Source: DASQPE01 sp041488455
GTDB taxonomy: Bacteria; Gemmatimonadota; Gemmatimonadetes; Gemmatimonadales; GWC2-71-9
Length of the DNA stretch: 64,000 nucleotides
NCBI GenBank assembly: GCA_041488455.1
Contig: JBGPPG010000002.1
Location: 12,056-76,055, forward strand
Reading direction: 5' to 3'
The position numbers were made by a program, and so were the translations under genes. The notes beneath the pieces were generated by a model. That model saw only the letters and a program-made list of their open reading frames with translations. It did not search any database and had not been told where the DNA came from. Below are positions 8,810 to 17,019 of the stretch, piece after piece (positions within the stretch are counted from its first letter, which is position 1; each line of letters opens with the position of its first letter).

Positions 8810-10297
8810 ATGGCGGTCGCTCTCTTATCCGTTCCGCCGCTCCTCCGACCCGACGCGCTCCCGGCCCAGACTCCGCTCGCCCGCCTGCTGGATCGCCGGC
8901 TCGATGCGGCTCCGCTGAAGCGGTTCCTCTGGGGACTGGCCGTCGCTGACGACCGGGGCCGCCTGCTCTACGGTCGTAACGCGGACCGGCTCTTCGTGCC
9001 GGCGAGCACGGCGAAGGTGTTCGTGAGCGCGGTGGCCGCGGCGCGACTCCCCCCCGACGGAACGGTGCGCACCAGCGTGTATGCGACCGGACCGGTCGCC
9101 GCCGGCGTCGTCGAGGGCGACCTCGTGCTCTACGGCCGCGGCGATCCCACGATGGACCGCCGCTGCTACGGAGTGGACACGACCCGGGCGTTCGCCTGCC
9201 ACGCGGATCCGGCCGCCCCGCTTCGGCTGCTGGCGGACTCGCTCAGGGCGCTCGGCATCCGCGCCGTGAAGGGCGACGTGGTGGGGGACGGGAGCTGGCT
9301 CGAGTCCATGCTGGTGCATCCGGCCTGGCAGGGGTACGACCTCAACTGGTGGTACGCGGCTCCAGTTTCCGGCCTTGGTTTCAACGACAACAGCGTGGAC
9401 ATCAGCTGGAGCCCCGGCCCCGCGGGCGAGCCCGTACGGATCTCGTTCGCACCCAAGCTTGGTGACGTGGAGCTCGAGAACCGGACGCTCGTGGTCCCCG
9501 GCGACATCGGTACTACGCTCGACTTCTTCCGCGACGCAGGCACGCACCGGATCCGCGCCGAAGGCCAGGTGCCGCAGGGTGCCGGCGGCGGGACCGAGCA
9601 CTTCGCGCTGCCGGACCCCAACCTCTACGCGGCGTGGGCCTTCGCGGCGGCGCTGGCCGACGCGGGAGTGACCGTGCGCGGCGTGGTGCGCTCGACCACC
9701 GACTCCAGCGCGTACCGCCCGGCGCGGAGCACCGCGCCCCTCGCCGAAGTTGAGTCCCGTCCGTTTCGCGACTGGGTCTTCCCCATCCTGAACAGCAGCC
9801 AGAACTGGTTCGCCGAGATGTTGCTCAAGCAGCTCGGCCGCCGCTTCGGGCGCGAGGGCTCGTGGGCCGAGGGCCTCGCGGTCGAGCGGCGGTTCCTGGT
9901 GGATTCCGTCGGGCTCGACTCGACGCAGGTCGCACTAGCGGACGGCTCGGGGCTGGCGTGGCTCAACAAGGTGAGTCCGCTCGCGCTGGTGGGCCTGCTC
10001 CAGTACGCACACCGGCGCCCCGGGATGGAGCCCTTCCTCGCGGCGCTGCCGCGGTCGGGATCGCGCGGGTCGCTGCGACGCCGGTTCCTCGGCACGAGTC
10101 TCGAGGGCCGGATCGCGGCCAAGCCCGGGAGCCTCACGGGTGTGAGCAGCCTGGCGGGCTACCTCGACCTCGCCGACGGCCGCCGAATTACTTTTGCCAT
10201 CGTGGCGAATCACCATACGCTCGGCAACGGGGCAATGGCGGCCGCGCTCGACAGTCTGGTGCAGGACATCGCGCGGGGGCTCGGGCAACGGCGCTGA
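8810..10297 (+). CDS. dacB: D-alanyl-D-alanine carboxypeptidase/endopeptidase, PBP4 (DacB) family
   Basis: A 495-residue peptidase family S13 protein with a signal peptide, acting on peptidoglycan in the periplasm. The SxxK motif is ASTAKV (nucleophile Ser near residue 66), the SxN motif is SQN in NSSQNWFAEML, and the third motif is KPG in AAKPGSLTGVSSLAGYL, where most relatives have KTG. The insert with YDLNWWYAAPVSGL(G) is typical of the family. The Thr-to-Pro change in the KTG box may be a tolerated variant or reduce activity. It starts 67 bp after the permease gene and precedes sixA by 24 bp. Confidence 0.92.
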   Translation: MAVALLSVPPLLRPDALPAQTPLARLLDRRLDAAPLKRFLWGLAVADDRGRLLYGRNADRLFVPASTAKVFVSAVAAARLPPDGTVRTSVYATGPVAAGVVEGDLVLYGRGDPTMDRRCYGVDTTRAFACHADPAAPLRLLADSLRALGIRAVKGDVVGDGSWLESMLVHPAWQGYDLNWWYAAPVSGLGFNDNSVDISWSPGPAGEPVRISFAPKLGDVELENRTLVVPGDIGTTLDFFRDAGTHRIRAEGQVPQGAGGGTEHFALPDPNLYAAWAFAAALADAGVTVRGVVRSTTDSSAYRPARSTAPLAEVESRPFRDWVFPILNSSQNWFAEMLLKQLGRRFGREGSWAEGLAVERRFLVDSVGLDSTQVALADGSGLAWLNKVSPLALVGLLQYAHRRPGMEPFLAALPRSGSRGSLRRRFLGTSLEGRIAAKPGSLTGVSSLAGYLDLADGRRITFAIVANHHTLGNGAMAAALDSLVQDIARGLGQRR

Positions 10298-10321
10298 GCC
10301 CCGCGCCAGGAAGGAGGGACG

Positions 10322-10807
10322 ATGCTGCTCCTGCTGGTGCGTCACGCCGACGCGGGCGATCGCGACCCCGCCCAGTGGCCCGACGACACGCTCCGCCCCC
10401 TTACCGAGAAGGGGCGGAAGGTTCACGGGAAGGTGACCAAGTCGCTGCGCGAGACCGGTCTCGTTCCCGAGCTGGTGCTCACGAGCCCGTGGCTGCGCGC
10501 CGCGCAGACCGCCGAGGTCATGACCCAGGGGCTCGGCTTGGCGCCGCCGATTCCGTGTCCCCCGCTCGCCACGGAGCCGGATCTCCAGGCGCTGGACGCC
10601 GTCGTGGGGTCTCGAAAGGGGAAGGCGGTCGTGGCGCTGGTGGGCCACTCGCCATGGATCGAAGAGCTGGCCGCGATGCTACTCACCGGGAGCGCGAAGG
10701 GAATGGCGGTGGACTTCCCCAAGAGCGGCGTGCTGTGTGCCGAAGCGGAGAGGGTCTCGGCGGGAGGGGGGATCCTGAGATTTCTCCTGAGACCCAAGAT
10801 GCTGTAA
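10322..10807 (+). CDS. sixA: Phosphohistidine phosphatase SixA-like
   Basis: A 161-residue histidine-phosphatase-superfamily protein. The catalytic motif is LVRHADAG at residues 5-12 (RHG-type, His7-8), with a second conserved His in LVGHSPWIEEL. Length matches SixA. Known members remove phosphate from His residues of phosphotransfer proteins in the cytoplasm. It has a strong ribosome binding site (AGGAAGGAGG) just upstream and lies 24 bp after the carboxypeptidase gene, facing the reductase gene tail to tail with only 9 bp between stops. Confidence 0.88.
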   Translation: MLLLLVRHADAGDRDPAQWPDDTLRPLTEKGRKVHGKVTKSLRETGLVPELVLTSPWLRAAQTAEVMTQGLGLAPPIPCPPLATEPDLQALDAVVGSRKGKAVVALVGHSPWIEELAAMLLTGSAKGMAVDFPKSGVLCAEAERVSAGGGILRFLLRPKML

Positions 10808-10816
10808 CTGCCGCCG

Positions 10817-11845
10817 TCAATCGTCCTTCTGCCCGAAGATCGCCAGGTTGGACGAGTGCCCCGGGTTGACCTTCATCTTCGGGTTGATGTAGTGCACGGC
10901 GTTGTTCACCGCAATGCAGGCCTCCGAGGCGCCGGTGGCGATCAGCTTGAGCTTGCCGGGGTAGCTGGTGACGTCCCCCGCGGCGAAGATCCCCGGGACG
11001 TTCGTCGCCATGACCTGGTCCACCTTGATGTCCGCCTTGTCCGTGTCCAGGCCCCATTCGTTGATGGCACCAAGATCGGAGTGAAAGCCCAGGAGTGGGA
11101 TGACGGCGTCCACGTCGAGCGTCTCCTCCTCCTTGGTCTTGCTCTGGAAGATCGTGACCCGGTCGATCCGGTCGCTCCCGTGCAGCGCCTTCACCTCCCA
11201 GAACGTGCGGACCTCGCACCGGCCGGCCGCGCACAGCTCCTGTACCTGCTTCACGGTCGCGCCGTGAGCCCGGAAGTGGTCGCGGCGGTGGATCAGTCGG
11301 ACCGACTTGGCGATCCCCTGAAGGTTCACGGCCCAGTCGAATGCCGAGTCGCCGCCGCCCACCAGCAACACGTTCCGGCCGGCGAATAACTTCGGGTCCA
11401 CGACCTTGAAGTAGAGCCCCTTCTCCTCGTAGCGCTCCTCGCCCTCGATGCCAAGCTTCCGCGGCTCGAACGCTCCGATCCCCGCGCAGATGATCACCGT
11501 ACGGCTGGGATAGACCCCGTCAGTGGTCTCGAGCAGGAAATGGCTCTTGCCGTTCTCCTCCGCTCGGCGGAGCCCCGTCACCACCTCCCCGAGATGCGTG
11601 GGCGCACCGAACTGGAGCGCCTGCTCCACCATCCCCGAGACCAGATCCTTGGCGAGCACCTTGGGGAAGCCGGCCACGTCGAAGATGTACTTCTCCGGGT
11701 ACAGTGCCTGAAGCTGGCCACCCAGCGCCGGCAGCGCGTCGATGATGCGCGCCGTCGCGGCGCGCATGCCGGCGTAGAAGGCGGCGAACAGGCCGGTCGG
11801 GCCCCCGCCGATGATCGAGATGTCGCGCAGGTCGTGCTCGGGCAT
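10817..11845 (-). CDS. Ferredoxin-NADP reductase, thioredoxin-reductase-like (YumC type)
   Basis: A 342-residue FAD flavoprotein. The FAD-binding motif is IIGGGPTGLFAA at the N-terminus, the NADPH-binding motif is VGGGDSAFDWA, and the C-terminal FAD motif is GIFAAGDV. The CxxC redox motif of thioredoxin reductases is absent, and the C-terminal tail (HSSNLAIFG) extends past the TrxR end, both features of the YumC/Chlorobium-type ferredoxin-NADP reductase. The start ATG is at 11845; a longer frame upstream would run antisense through the adenosyltransferase gene and is rejected. Confidence 0.92.
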   Translation of the reverse strand: MPEHDLRDISIIGGGPTGLFAAFYAGMRAATARIIDALPALGGQLQALYPEKYIFDVAGFPKVLAKDLVSGMVEQALQFGAPTHLGEVVTGLRRAEENGKSHFLLETTDGVYPSRTVIICAGIGAFEPRKLGIEGEERYEEKGLYFKVVDPKLFAGRNVLLVGGGDSAFDWAVNLQGIAKSVRLIHRRDHFRAHGATVKQVQELCAAGRCEVRTFWEVKALHGSDRIDRVTIFQSKTKEEETLDVDAVIPLLGFHSDLGAINEWGLDTDKADIKVDQVMATNVPGIFAAGDVTSYPGKLKLIATGASEACIAVNNAVHYINPKMKVNPGHSSNLAIFGQKDD

Positions 11846-11917
11846 TGTCCGTCCGCTGAGAAGCAATGAGGCCAAGCGCGGGAATATACAGCGCTGGGTG
11901 GTCCGGATCAGCCGTTC

Positions 11918-11933
11918 TGATACCTTACACCCA
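11918..11933 (+). promoter_or_regulatory. Possible extended -10 box giving a leaderless transcript
   Basis: TG at 11918-11919, one base, then TACCTT at 11921-11926 form an extended -10 element. The ATG of the adenosyltransferase gene lies exactly 6 bases beyond, where transcription would start. There is no Shine-Dalgarno sequence. The segment CTTACACCCATGCCC is repeated at the start of the LON-domain gene at 14918. No -35 hexamer is apparent. Confidence 0.35.
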
Positions 11934-12478
11934 TGCCCATCTACACCCGTACCGGCGATACCGGCACCACCGGCCTTTTCGGGGGCGGCCGGGTGCCCAA
12001 GGACCACCCACGGGTCGCCGCCTACGGCGACGTGGACGAGCTGAACGCGGCGGTCGGGCTTGCCCGCGCGACCCCGCCCGCCGACCTGGCCGACCCCCTC
12101 CTCGAGTCGGTCCAGCGCGACCTCTTCGCCCTCGGCGGCCACCTTGCCTCGCCCGACCCGGCCAAGGTCGCGAAAGCCCTGGAGCGTGCCACGCTGTCGC
12201 CCGAGCGAATCCGGGAGTTCGAGATGGTGATGGACGCCGCCGACCAGGAGATCGGCCCGCTGAAGGCGTTCATCCTCCCGGGCGGCGCCCCCAAGGCAGC
12301 CTTTCTCCACCTCGCCCGGACCGTCTGCCGGCGGGCCGAGCGGAGCGTAGTCGCCCTGGCGCGGCAGAGCGACGTGCCCGAGCTCTTTCTCGTCTATCTG
12401 AATCGGCTCTCCGACCTTCTGTTCACCCTCGCGCGCCTGGCCAACCACCGGGTCGGCGGCGGCGACGTGGAATGGTGA
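11933..12478 (+). CDS. Cob(I)alamin adenosyltransferase, PduO type
   Basis: A 181-residue ATP:cob(I)alamin adenosyltransferase of the PduO/MMAB family. The signature TRTGDTGTTGLFGGGR at the N-terminus binds ATP, and KFILPGG-type (KAFILPGGA) and RRAERSVV segments complete the active site. It makes adenosylcobalamin in the cytoplasm. The gene overlaps the start of aroB by 7 bp, so both are probably on one transcript despite unrelated functions. Confidence 0.93.
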   Translation: MPIYTRTGDTGTTGLFGGGRVPKDHPRVAAYGDVDELNAAVGLARATPPADLADPLLESVQRDLFALGGHLASPDPAKVAKALERATLSPERIREFEMVMDAADQEIGPLKAFILPGGAPKAAFLHLARTVCRRAERSVVALARQSDVPELFLVYLNRLSDLLFTLARLANHRVGGGDVEW

Positions 12479-13596
12479 CCGTCCGCCACGCGCTCGGCAG
12501 CTATCCCGTCGAGGTCGAGGCCGGCGCGCTCGGCCGTCTTCGCGCGCTCGCGACGGCGCACGCCGGCGGGCGACGCCTGGCACTCATCACCGAGTCCACA
12601 GTCGGCCCTTTGTTCGATGCCTTCCGACGGGGATCGGGGCCGTGGCACGCGGCGGCCGGCGCCAAGGCGGACCTGCCGGACTTCGCCGCCGAGCTGGTCG
12701 TGCCGGCCGGAGAGACGTCCAAGAACCGGGCTCAGTGGGCCGCCCTCTCCGATCAGCTGCTCGACTGCGGCTTCGGCCGCGACAGCGCCATCGTCGCGCT
12801 GGGGGGCGGCGTGATCGGCGATCTCGCGGGCTTCGTCGCCGCGACATACCTCCGGGGCATTCCCTGCCTTCAGGTGCCGACCACCCTCCTCGCGATGCTG
12901 GACGCCTCGGTCGGCGGCAAGACCGGCGTGGACACGCCGCACGGCAAGAACCTGATCGGCGCATTCCATCCGCCGGTCGCAGTGGTCGCCGATCCGCTGG
13001 TCCTCCGCACCCTGCCGGAGCGGGAGTACCGCGCTGGACTAGCCGAGGCGGTGAAGCACGGGCTCATCGCCGACGCCGGCTACTTCGCCTGGCTGGGTGC
13101 GTCGGCGGATGCGATCACTCGGCGGGACGAGGCCACGCTCGCGACGCTCGTCCGCCGGAGCGTGGAGATCAAGGCGGCCGTGGTGGGCGAGGATGAGCGG
13201 GAAAGCGGACGGCGAGCCATCCTCAACGCGGGCCATACGGTCGCCCACGCGGTCGAGCACGCCTCCGGCTACGCTCTCGCCCACGGCGAGGCGGTCGCGC
13301 TCGGTCTGGTCGCCGAGTGCGAGCTGGCGGAGGCCATGGGAATCGGGCGGCGCGGACTCGGCGCGGAGGTGGCGGGGCTGCTCCGTCGACTTGGCTTGCC
13401 GGTCAGGCTGAATGCGGCGCTTCCACGCGACCGGGTCCTGGCCGCGATGGCCGCCGACAAGAAGAATCGCGCAGCCCGGGTGCGGTTCGCGCTTCCGCGC
13501 GACGTCGGCACCATGTTTCCGGGCGAGCGGTGGACGGTGGCGGCGGAGGAGCAGGCGATCGCCTCGGTGCTGGACGGCCTCAGCCGGGGGGCCTGA
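12472..13596 (+). CDS. aroB: 3-dehydroquinate synthase
   Basis: A 374-residue enzyme of the shikimate pathway that converts DAHP to 3-dehydroquinate using NAD and a divalent metal. The NAD-binding stretch is ALGGGVIGDLAGFVAATYLRG, followed by PTTLLAMLDASVGGKTG and the metal-binding HTVAHAVEHASGY region. The ATG at 12472 was chosen because translation from it gives the usual AroB N-terminus (VRHALGSYPVEVEAG) and it overlaps the previous gene by 7 bp; a longer frame upstream is antisense-like. Confidence 0.94.
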   Translation: MVTVRHALGSYPVEVEAGALGRLRALATAHAGGRRLALITESTVGPLFDAFRRGSGPWHAAAGAKADLPDFAAELVVPAGETSKNRAQWAALSDQLLDCGFGRDSAIVALGGGVIGDLAGFVAATYLRGIPCLQVPTTLLAMLDASVGGKTGVDTPHGKNLIGAFHPPVAVVADPLVLRTLPEREYRAGLAEAVKHGLIADAGYFAWLGASADAITRRDEATLATLVRRSVEIKAAVVGEDERESGRRAILNAGHTVAHAVEHASGYALAHGEAVALGLVAECELAEAMGIGRRGLGAEVAGLLRRLGLPVRLNAALPRDRVLAAMAADKKNRAARVRFALPRDVGTMFPGERWTVAAEEQAIASVLDGLSRGA

Positions 13597-13851
13597 GTCG
13601 CCTTCCGGAGCGGTTTCGGAGGGGTTCGGGGCGGGCTCCGGGCCCGAACGTCACTTATCCCCACGAAAATGGTGCGGTGGAGAAAGGGAGGAACCGATTC
13701 CTGATGAATGTTTTGTGATGTGGAAAACACCTCTTGCTTGACCGATCCGGCGCCCCTCCGTATATTCAAGAGCCGCAACGGCTTACGACGCAGTCCCCTT
13801 GATTTGATCTCCACAATCGGTCGTTAGGTCAACCCTCGCTCGGGGTGGTCT
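13597..13851 (+). other. Intergenic region upstream of the sigma factor gene
   Basis: A 255-bp region with no gene. It holds a short GC hairpin (CGGGC-TCCG-GGCCCG type, near 13634-13648) without a T tract, an AT-richer stretch, the sigma-70 promoter at 13738-13766, and a 5' untranslated region of about 80 bases. Confidence 0.6.
13738..13766 (+). promoter_or_regulatory. Sigma-70-type promoter for the sigma factor gene
   Basis: TTGACC (13738-13743), a 17-bp spacer, and TATATT (13761-13766). Five of six -35 bases and five of six -10 bases match the consensus, with ideal spacing. Transcription would begin near 13773, leaving about 79 bases before the ATG at 13852. This is the best promoter seen in the window. 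Confidence 0.75.
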
Positions 13852-14748
13852 ATGCCTGTCGTCCGCAACAACGGGAATCCCCGCCCGCTGTTCCGCACCG
13901 CTCCCTCCAGCGCGTTCGACCAATACCTGCTCGACATCCAGAAGCTCCCGATGATCACGGACCCTGAGGAGGAAAAGCGGTTGGCGCGGCGCGCGCAGGC
14001 AGGTGACGCGACGGCCGCTGAACGCCTGGTGACGGCCAACCTCCGATTCGTCATCTCCTACGTCAAGAAGTATCAGGGACACGGGCTCGAGCTTTCCGAG
14101 CTGGTCGCGATCGGTAACGAGGGACTGCTCAAGGCCGTTCGCAAATTCGATCCGGAGCACGGCGTCAAGTTCATCTCGTATGCGGTGTGGTGGGTACGCC
14201 AGGCCGTCCTCAAAGCCCTTGCCGAACAGACTCGCAGCGTCCGGATCCCCCTCAATCAGAACTCGGCGCTGATCCGTATGTCCCGCGCGGAGAGCTTCCT
14301 CGCCCAGGAGCTTGGCCGTGAGCCGACCGACCACGAGGTCGCGCTGGCGCTCAACGACACGGTGGACAACATCCGCGCCGCCCGCCGGATGACCGGGGCC
14401 GAGGTGTCGCTGGACGCCCCGGTCGAGCGGCAGGACCGGGCGTCGAGCACCTTCGGTGAGCGGGTGGCAGGCACGGGCCACGGCGAGATCGAGGAGATGA
14501 CCGACAGCCGCCTGCGCCGGGAGTTCATCGAACGGCTCTTCGAGCGGCACCTGACACCGCGTGAGCGCAAGATCCTCTCCCTCTACTACGGACTGGAGGA
14601 GGGCTCGGAGGCGCTTACGCTGGAGAAGATCGGCGCGCTGCTCGGGGTCACCCGCGAGCGCATCCGCCAGATCCGGGAGCGGGCATTCGAGAAGCTGCGG
14701 GAATCGCCGGACGTGAAGTCGTTGAAGGAGGGATGGGTGGCAGCGTAG
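13852..14748 (+). CDS. RNA polymerase sigma factor, RpoD/SigA family (short form)
   Basis: A 298-residue group 1/2 sigma-70 factor. Region 1.2 (FDQYLLDIQKLPMIT) is followed by region 2 (TANLRFVISYVKKYQG, then GNEGLLKAVRKFDPEHGVKF and the -10-reading ISYAVWWVRQAV), region 3 (RIPLNQ...) and region 4.2 (TLEKIGALLGVTRERIRQIRERA). It lacks the acidic region 1.1 of long RpoD proteins, like the primary sigma factors of Bacteroidetes. It could be the housekeeping factor or a close alternative; the sequence does not decide. Its own consensus promoter and single-gene transcript ending in a hairpin fit a well-expressed gene. Confidence 0.93.
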   Translation: MPVVRNNGNPRPLFRTAPSSAFDQYLLDIQKLPMITDPEEEKRLARRAQAGDATAAERLVTANLRFVISYVKKYQGHGLELSELVAIGNEGLLKAVRKFDPEHGVKFISYAVWWVRQAVLKALAEQTRSVRIPLNQNSALIRMSRAESFLAQELGREPTDHEVALALNDTVDNIRAARRMTGAEVSLDAPVERQDRASSTFGERVAGTGHGEIEEMTDSRLRREFIERLFERHLTPRERKILSLYYGLEEGSEALTLEKIGALLGVTRERIRQIRERAFEKLRESPDVKSLKEGWVAA

Positions 14749-14754
14749 CAGCTA

Positions 14755-14904
14755 TTAGCCGTTAGCCGTTAGCCCTTAGCCGTAGACTGGGGCCCTCCGC
14801 GAGCGTCGCGGGGGGCCTCGTTTCATTCGGAGCCTGAGCAGCTAACGGCTGAAGGCCAACGGCGAACAGCTGCCAGCCTTTAGCTAATGGCTAACGGCTA
14901 ACGG
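14755..14904. repeat. Heptamer inverted array, TTAGCCG/CTAACGG family
   Basis: The left arm holds four tandem 7-base units TTAGCCG (14755-14782, one unit with a single change). The right arm holds the complement, nine consecutive units in perfect 7-base register from 14842 to 14904 (CTAACGG, CTGAAGG, CCAACGG, CGAACAG, CTGCCAG, CCTTTAG, CTAATGG, CTAACGG, CTAACGG), the middle ones degenerate. The arms flank a terminator hairpin. The array fills the space between the sigma factor gene and the LON-domain gene. Confidence 0.85.
14791..14825 (+). terminator. Intrinsic terminator after the sigma factor gene
   Basis: A 12-bp stem, GGCCCTCCGCGA pairing with TCGCGGGGGGCC (one G-T wobble), loop GCG, followed by TCGTTTCATT. 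The T tract is modest. It sits inside the heptamer inverted array. Confidence 0.7.
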
Positions 14905-14917
14905 CTATCTTACACCC

Positions 14918-15589
14918 ATGCCCCCGTACCCGTTGCCTCTCTTTCCCCTCCAGGTTGTCCTGTTCCCGGGCACGCCGCTCCCGCTGCACATCTTCGAGCC
15001 GCGCTACCGGCAGATGCTCGCGGATTGTCTCACGGGTGAGTCGCGGTTCGGTGTCGTGGGCCCGGGACGGGACGGCGAGGCACCCGACGTGGGCGCCGTG
15101 GGCTGCGCCGCGGAGATCCAGGGCAACGAGCAGCTCCCCGACGGGCGCTCGAACATCCTGGTCGTGGGCGGCGCCCGCTTCGTGGTGCAGCGGATGCTGG
15201 ATGACCCGGCGCCCTATCACGTCGGCCTGGTGGAGGAGTTCGAAGAGCGGCCGAACACGCTGCCGCCGGCAGAGCCGCTGAGCGAGGTCCGGGATCTCTT
15301 CGCGCGGTACTACGAGATCTACCGATCGCTTCAGGATGTGGAGCCCGAGCGGCCTGACCTGCCGGAGGATCCCGTTCCGCTCAGCTTCACCATCAGCGCA
15401 GCGGTGGACTGCGACCCGGACCTCAAGCGGCGGCTCCTCGCGACGCGCGCCACCGACGAGCGGGTCGCCCTTTTGATGCGCCTCATTCCCGTGCTCACCC
15501 GGTCACTCGAGTCGGCGCTCCGGGTGCACCATCGGGCGCGCCGCAACGGGAAGGGCAACATCCACTCGGTCCTCCCGGCCGATTCATGA
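14918..15589 (+). CDS. LON N-terminal (substrate-binding) domain protein
   Basis: A 223-residue protein consisting only of the LON substrate-binding domain: PLPLFPLQVVLFPGTPLPLHIFEPRYR at the N-terminus (quoted in parts: FPLQVVLFPG and HIFEPRYRQM) and GRSNILVVGGARF-like core. It has no AAA or protease domain. Such stand-alone LON proteins are widespread and their cellular role is not settled. The start ATG lies 6 bases after a TATCTT -10-like box and shares the context CTTACACCCATGCCC with the gene at 11933. The stop overlaps glcD by 4 nt (ATGA). Confidence 0.88.
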   Translation: MPPYPLPLFPLQVVLFPGTPLPLHIFEPRYRQMLADCLTGESRFGVVGPGRDGEAPDVGAVGCAAEIQGNEQLPDGRSNILVVGGARFVVQRMLDDPAPYHVGLVEEFEERPNTLPPAEPLSEVRDLFARYYEIYRSLQDVEPERPDLPEDPVPLSFTISAAVDCDPDLKRRLLATRATDERVALLMRLIPVLTRSLESALRVHHRARRNGKGNIHSVLPADS

Positions 15590-17019
15590 GCCCGGCGCTG
15601 CTCGACGCGCTGAGCGGCATCGTCGGGCCCCGCTGGGTTCGGCACCGCAAGGCGGAGCTCACGACCTACGCCATGGACGGGTTGCCCACGCACGAGTCGC
15701 TACCGGGCGCCGTCGTCATGCCGGCGAGCCGAGCGGAAGTCGTCCAGGTCGTCCGCCTGCTCCATCTCCTTCAGGTGCCCTTCGTGGCCCGCGGCGCGGG
15801 CACCGGGCTCTCAGGCGGCGCGCTCGCGGACCCCGGGACGGTGCTGCTCGTGCTCACGCGGATGAATCGCATCGTCCGGGTGGACCGAACGGCCCGGCGG
15901 GCCGTCATCCAGCCCGGCGTAGTGAACGCGCGCCTGTCCGAGGCCGTGGCCCCGCTCGGTCTCCAGTACGTTCCCGACCCGTCGAGCCAGGCCGCCTGCA
16001 CCGTCGGCGGCAACGTCGCCGAAAACGCGGGCGGCCCGCACTGCCTCAAGTACGGGGTCACCACCAACCACGTGGTAGAGCTGGAGGTGGTGCTGCCCGA
16101 TGCGAGCGTGGTGCGGCTCGGGTCGCCGCAGGGTGACCCGTGGGGTCCTGACCTGGTGGGACTCTTCGTCGGCAGCGAGGGCATGTTCGGCGTCGCGACC
16201 GAGATCACCGTGCGGCTCGAGCCGATTCCGGCCGCCGTGCGCACCATGCTGGCCGACTTCTCCAGCGTGCGCGGCGCGAGCGAGGCGGTCTCTGCGATCA
16301 TCGCCTCGGGCGTGGTGCCCGCGGCGCTCGAGATGATGGACCAGGCGTGCGTGCAGGCGGTCGAGGCGTCCATCTACGCCGCCGGCTATCCCACCGACGC
16401 CGCCGCGGTGCTGCTGGCGGAGGTGGACGGGACACCGGAGCAGGTCGAGGCGGAGGCGATGCTGGTGGAGGAAATCCTGCGCGCGCGCGGGGCCCGCGGG
16501 GTGAGGAGCGCCTCGTCCCCGGCCGATCGCGCCCGCCTCTGGCAGGGCCGCAAGAAGGCCTTCGGCGCGATGGGCCGCATCGCCCCCGATCTCGCGGTGC
16601 AGGACGCCGTGGTGCCCCGCTCCGCGCTGCCCGACATCCTCGACCGGATCGCCGAGATCCGCGGGCGGCACGCGCTCTCGATCAGCAACGTCTTCCACGC
16701 CGGCGACGGAAACCTGCACCCGAACATCAGCTTCGACCGGCGCGATCCGGCGCTGGCCGCGCGCGTGCGCGAGGCGAGCCGGGAGATCATGGCGGTGTGC
16801 GTCGCCGCGGGCGGCAGCATCACCGGCGAGCACGGAGTGGGCAACGACAAGATGGGATACATGCCCTGGATCTTCGATGCCGAGACGCTCGGCGCCATGC
16901 AGGCAGTGCGCCGCGTGTTCGATCCGGACGAGCGCTGCAATCCGGGCAAGATGCTGCCAGAGCGGTCTTGCCGCGAATGGCGCGCCGCATCCGGAGCGCG
17001 GCGACAGGAGGCACCGTGA
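15586..17019 (+). CDS. glcD: Glycolate oxidase subunit GlcD, FAD-linked
   Basis: A 477-residue FAD-linked oxidase of the PCMH/4 type. The FAD-binding stretch is ARGAGTGLSGGAL and VGGNVAENAGGPHCLKYG; the C-terminal cap ends with HAGDGNLHPN and the GEHGVGNDK motif. It oxidises glycolate (or D-lactate) to glyoxylate in a complex with GlcE and GlcF at the inner membrane. The operon is glcD-glcE-glcF; glcD overlaps the LON gene before it (ATGA) and glcE after it (GTGA). Confidence 0.93.
   Translation: MSPALLDALSGIVGPRWVRHRKAELTTYAMDGLPTHESLPGAVVMPASRAEVVQVVRLLHLLQVPFVARGAGTGLSGGALADPGTVLLVLTRMNRIVRVDRTARRAVIQPGVVNARLSEAVAPLGLQYVPDPSSQAACTVGGNVAENAGGPHCLKYGVTTNHVVELEVVLPDASVVRLGSPQGDPWGPDLVGLFVGSEGMFGVATEITVRLEPIPAAVRTMLADFSSVRGASEAVSAIIASGVVPAALEMMDQACVQAVEASIYAAGYPTDAAAVLLAEVDGTPEQVEAEAMLVEEILRARGARGVRSASSPADRARLWQGRKKAFGAMGRIAPDLAVQDAVVPRSALPDILDRIAEIRGRHALSISNVFHAGDGNLHPNISFDRRDPALAARVREASREIMAVCVAAGGSITGEHGVGNDKMGYMPWIFDAETLGAMQAVRRVFDPDERCNPGKMLPERSCREWRAASGARRQEAP

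Noticed and set aside
11846..12583. N-terminal extension of the ferredoxin-NADP reductase
   Set aside because: The extra sequence is antisense to the adenosyltransferase gene, and the normal FAD-binding N-terminus begins at 11845.
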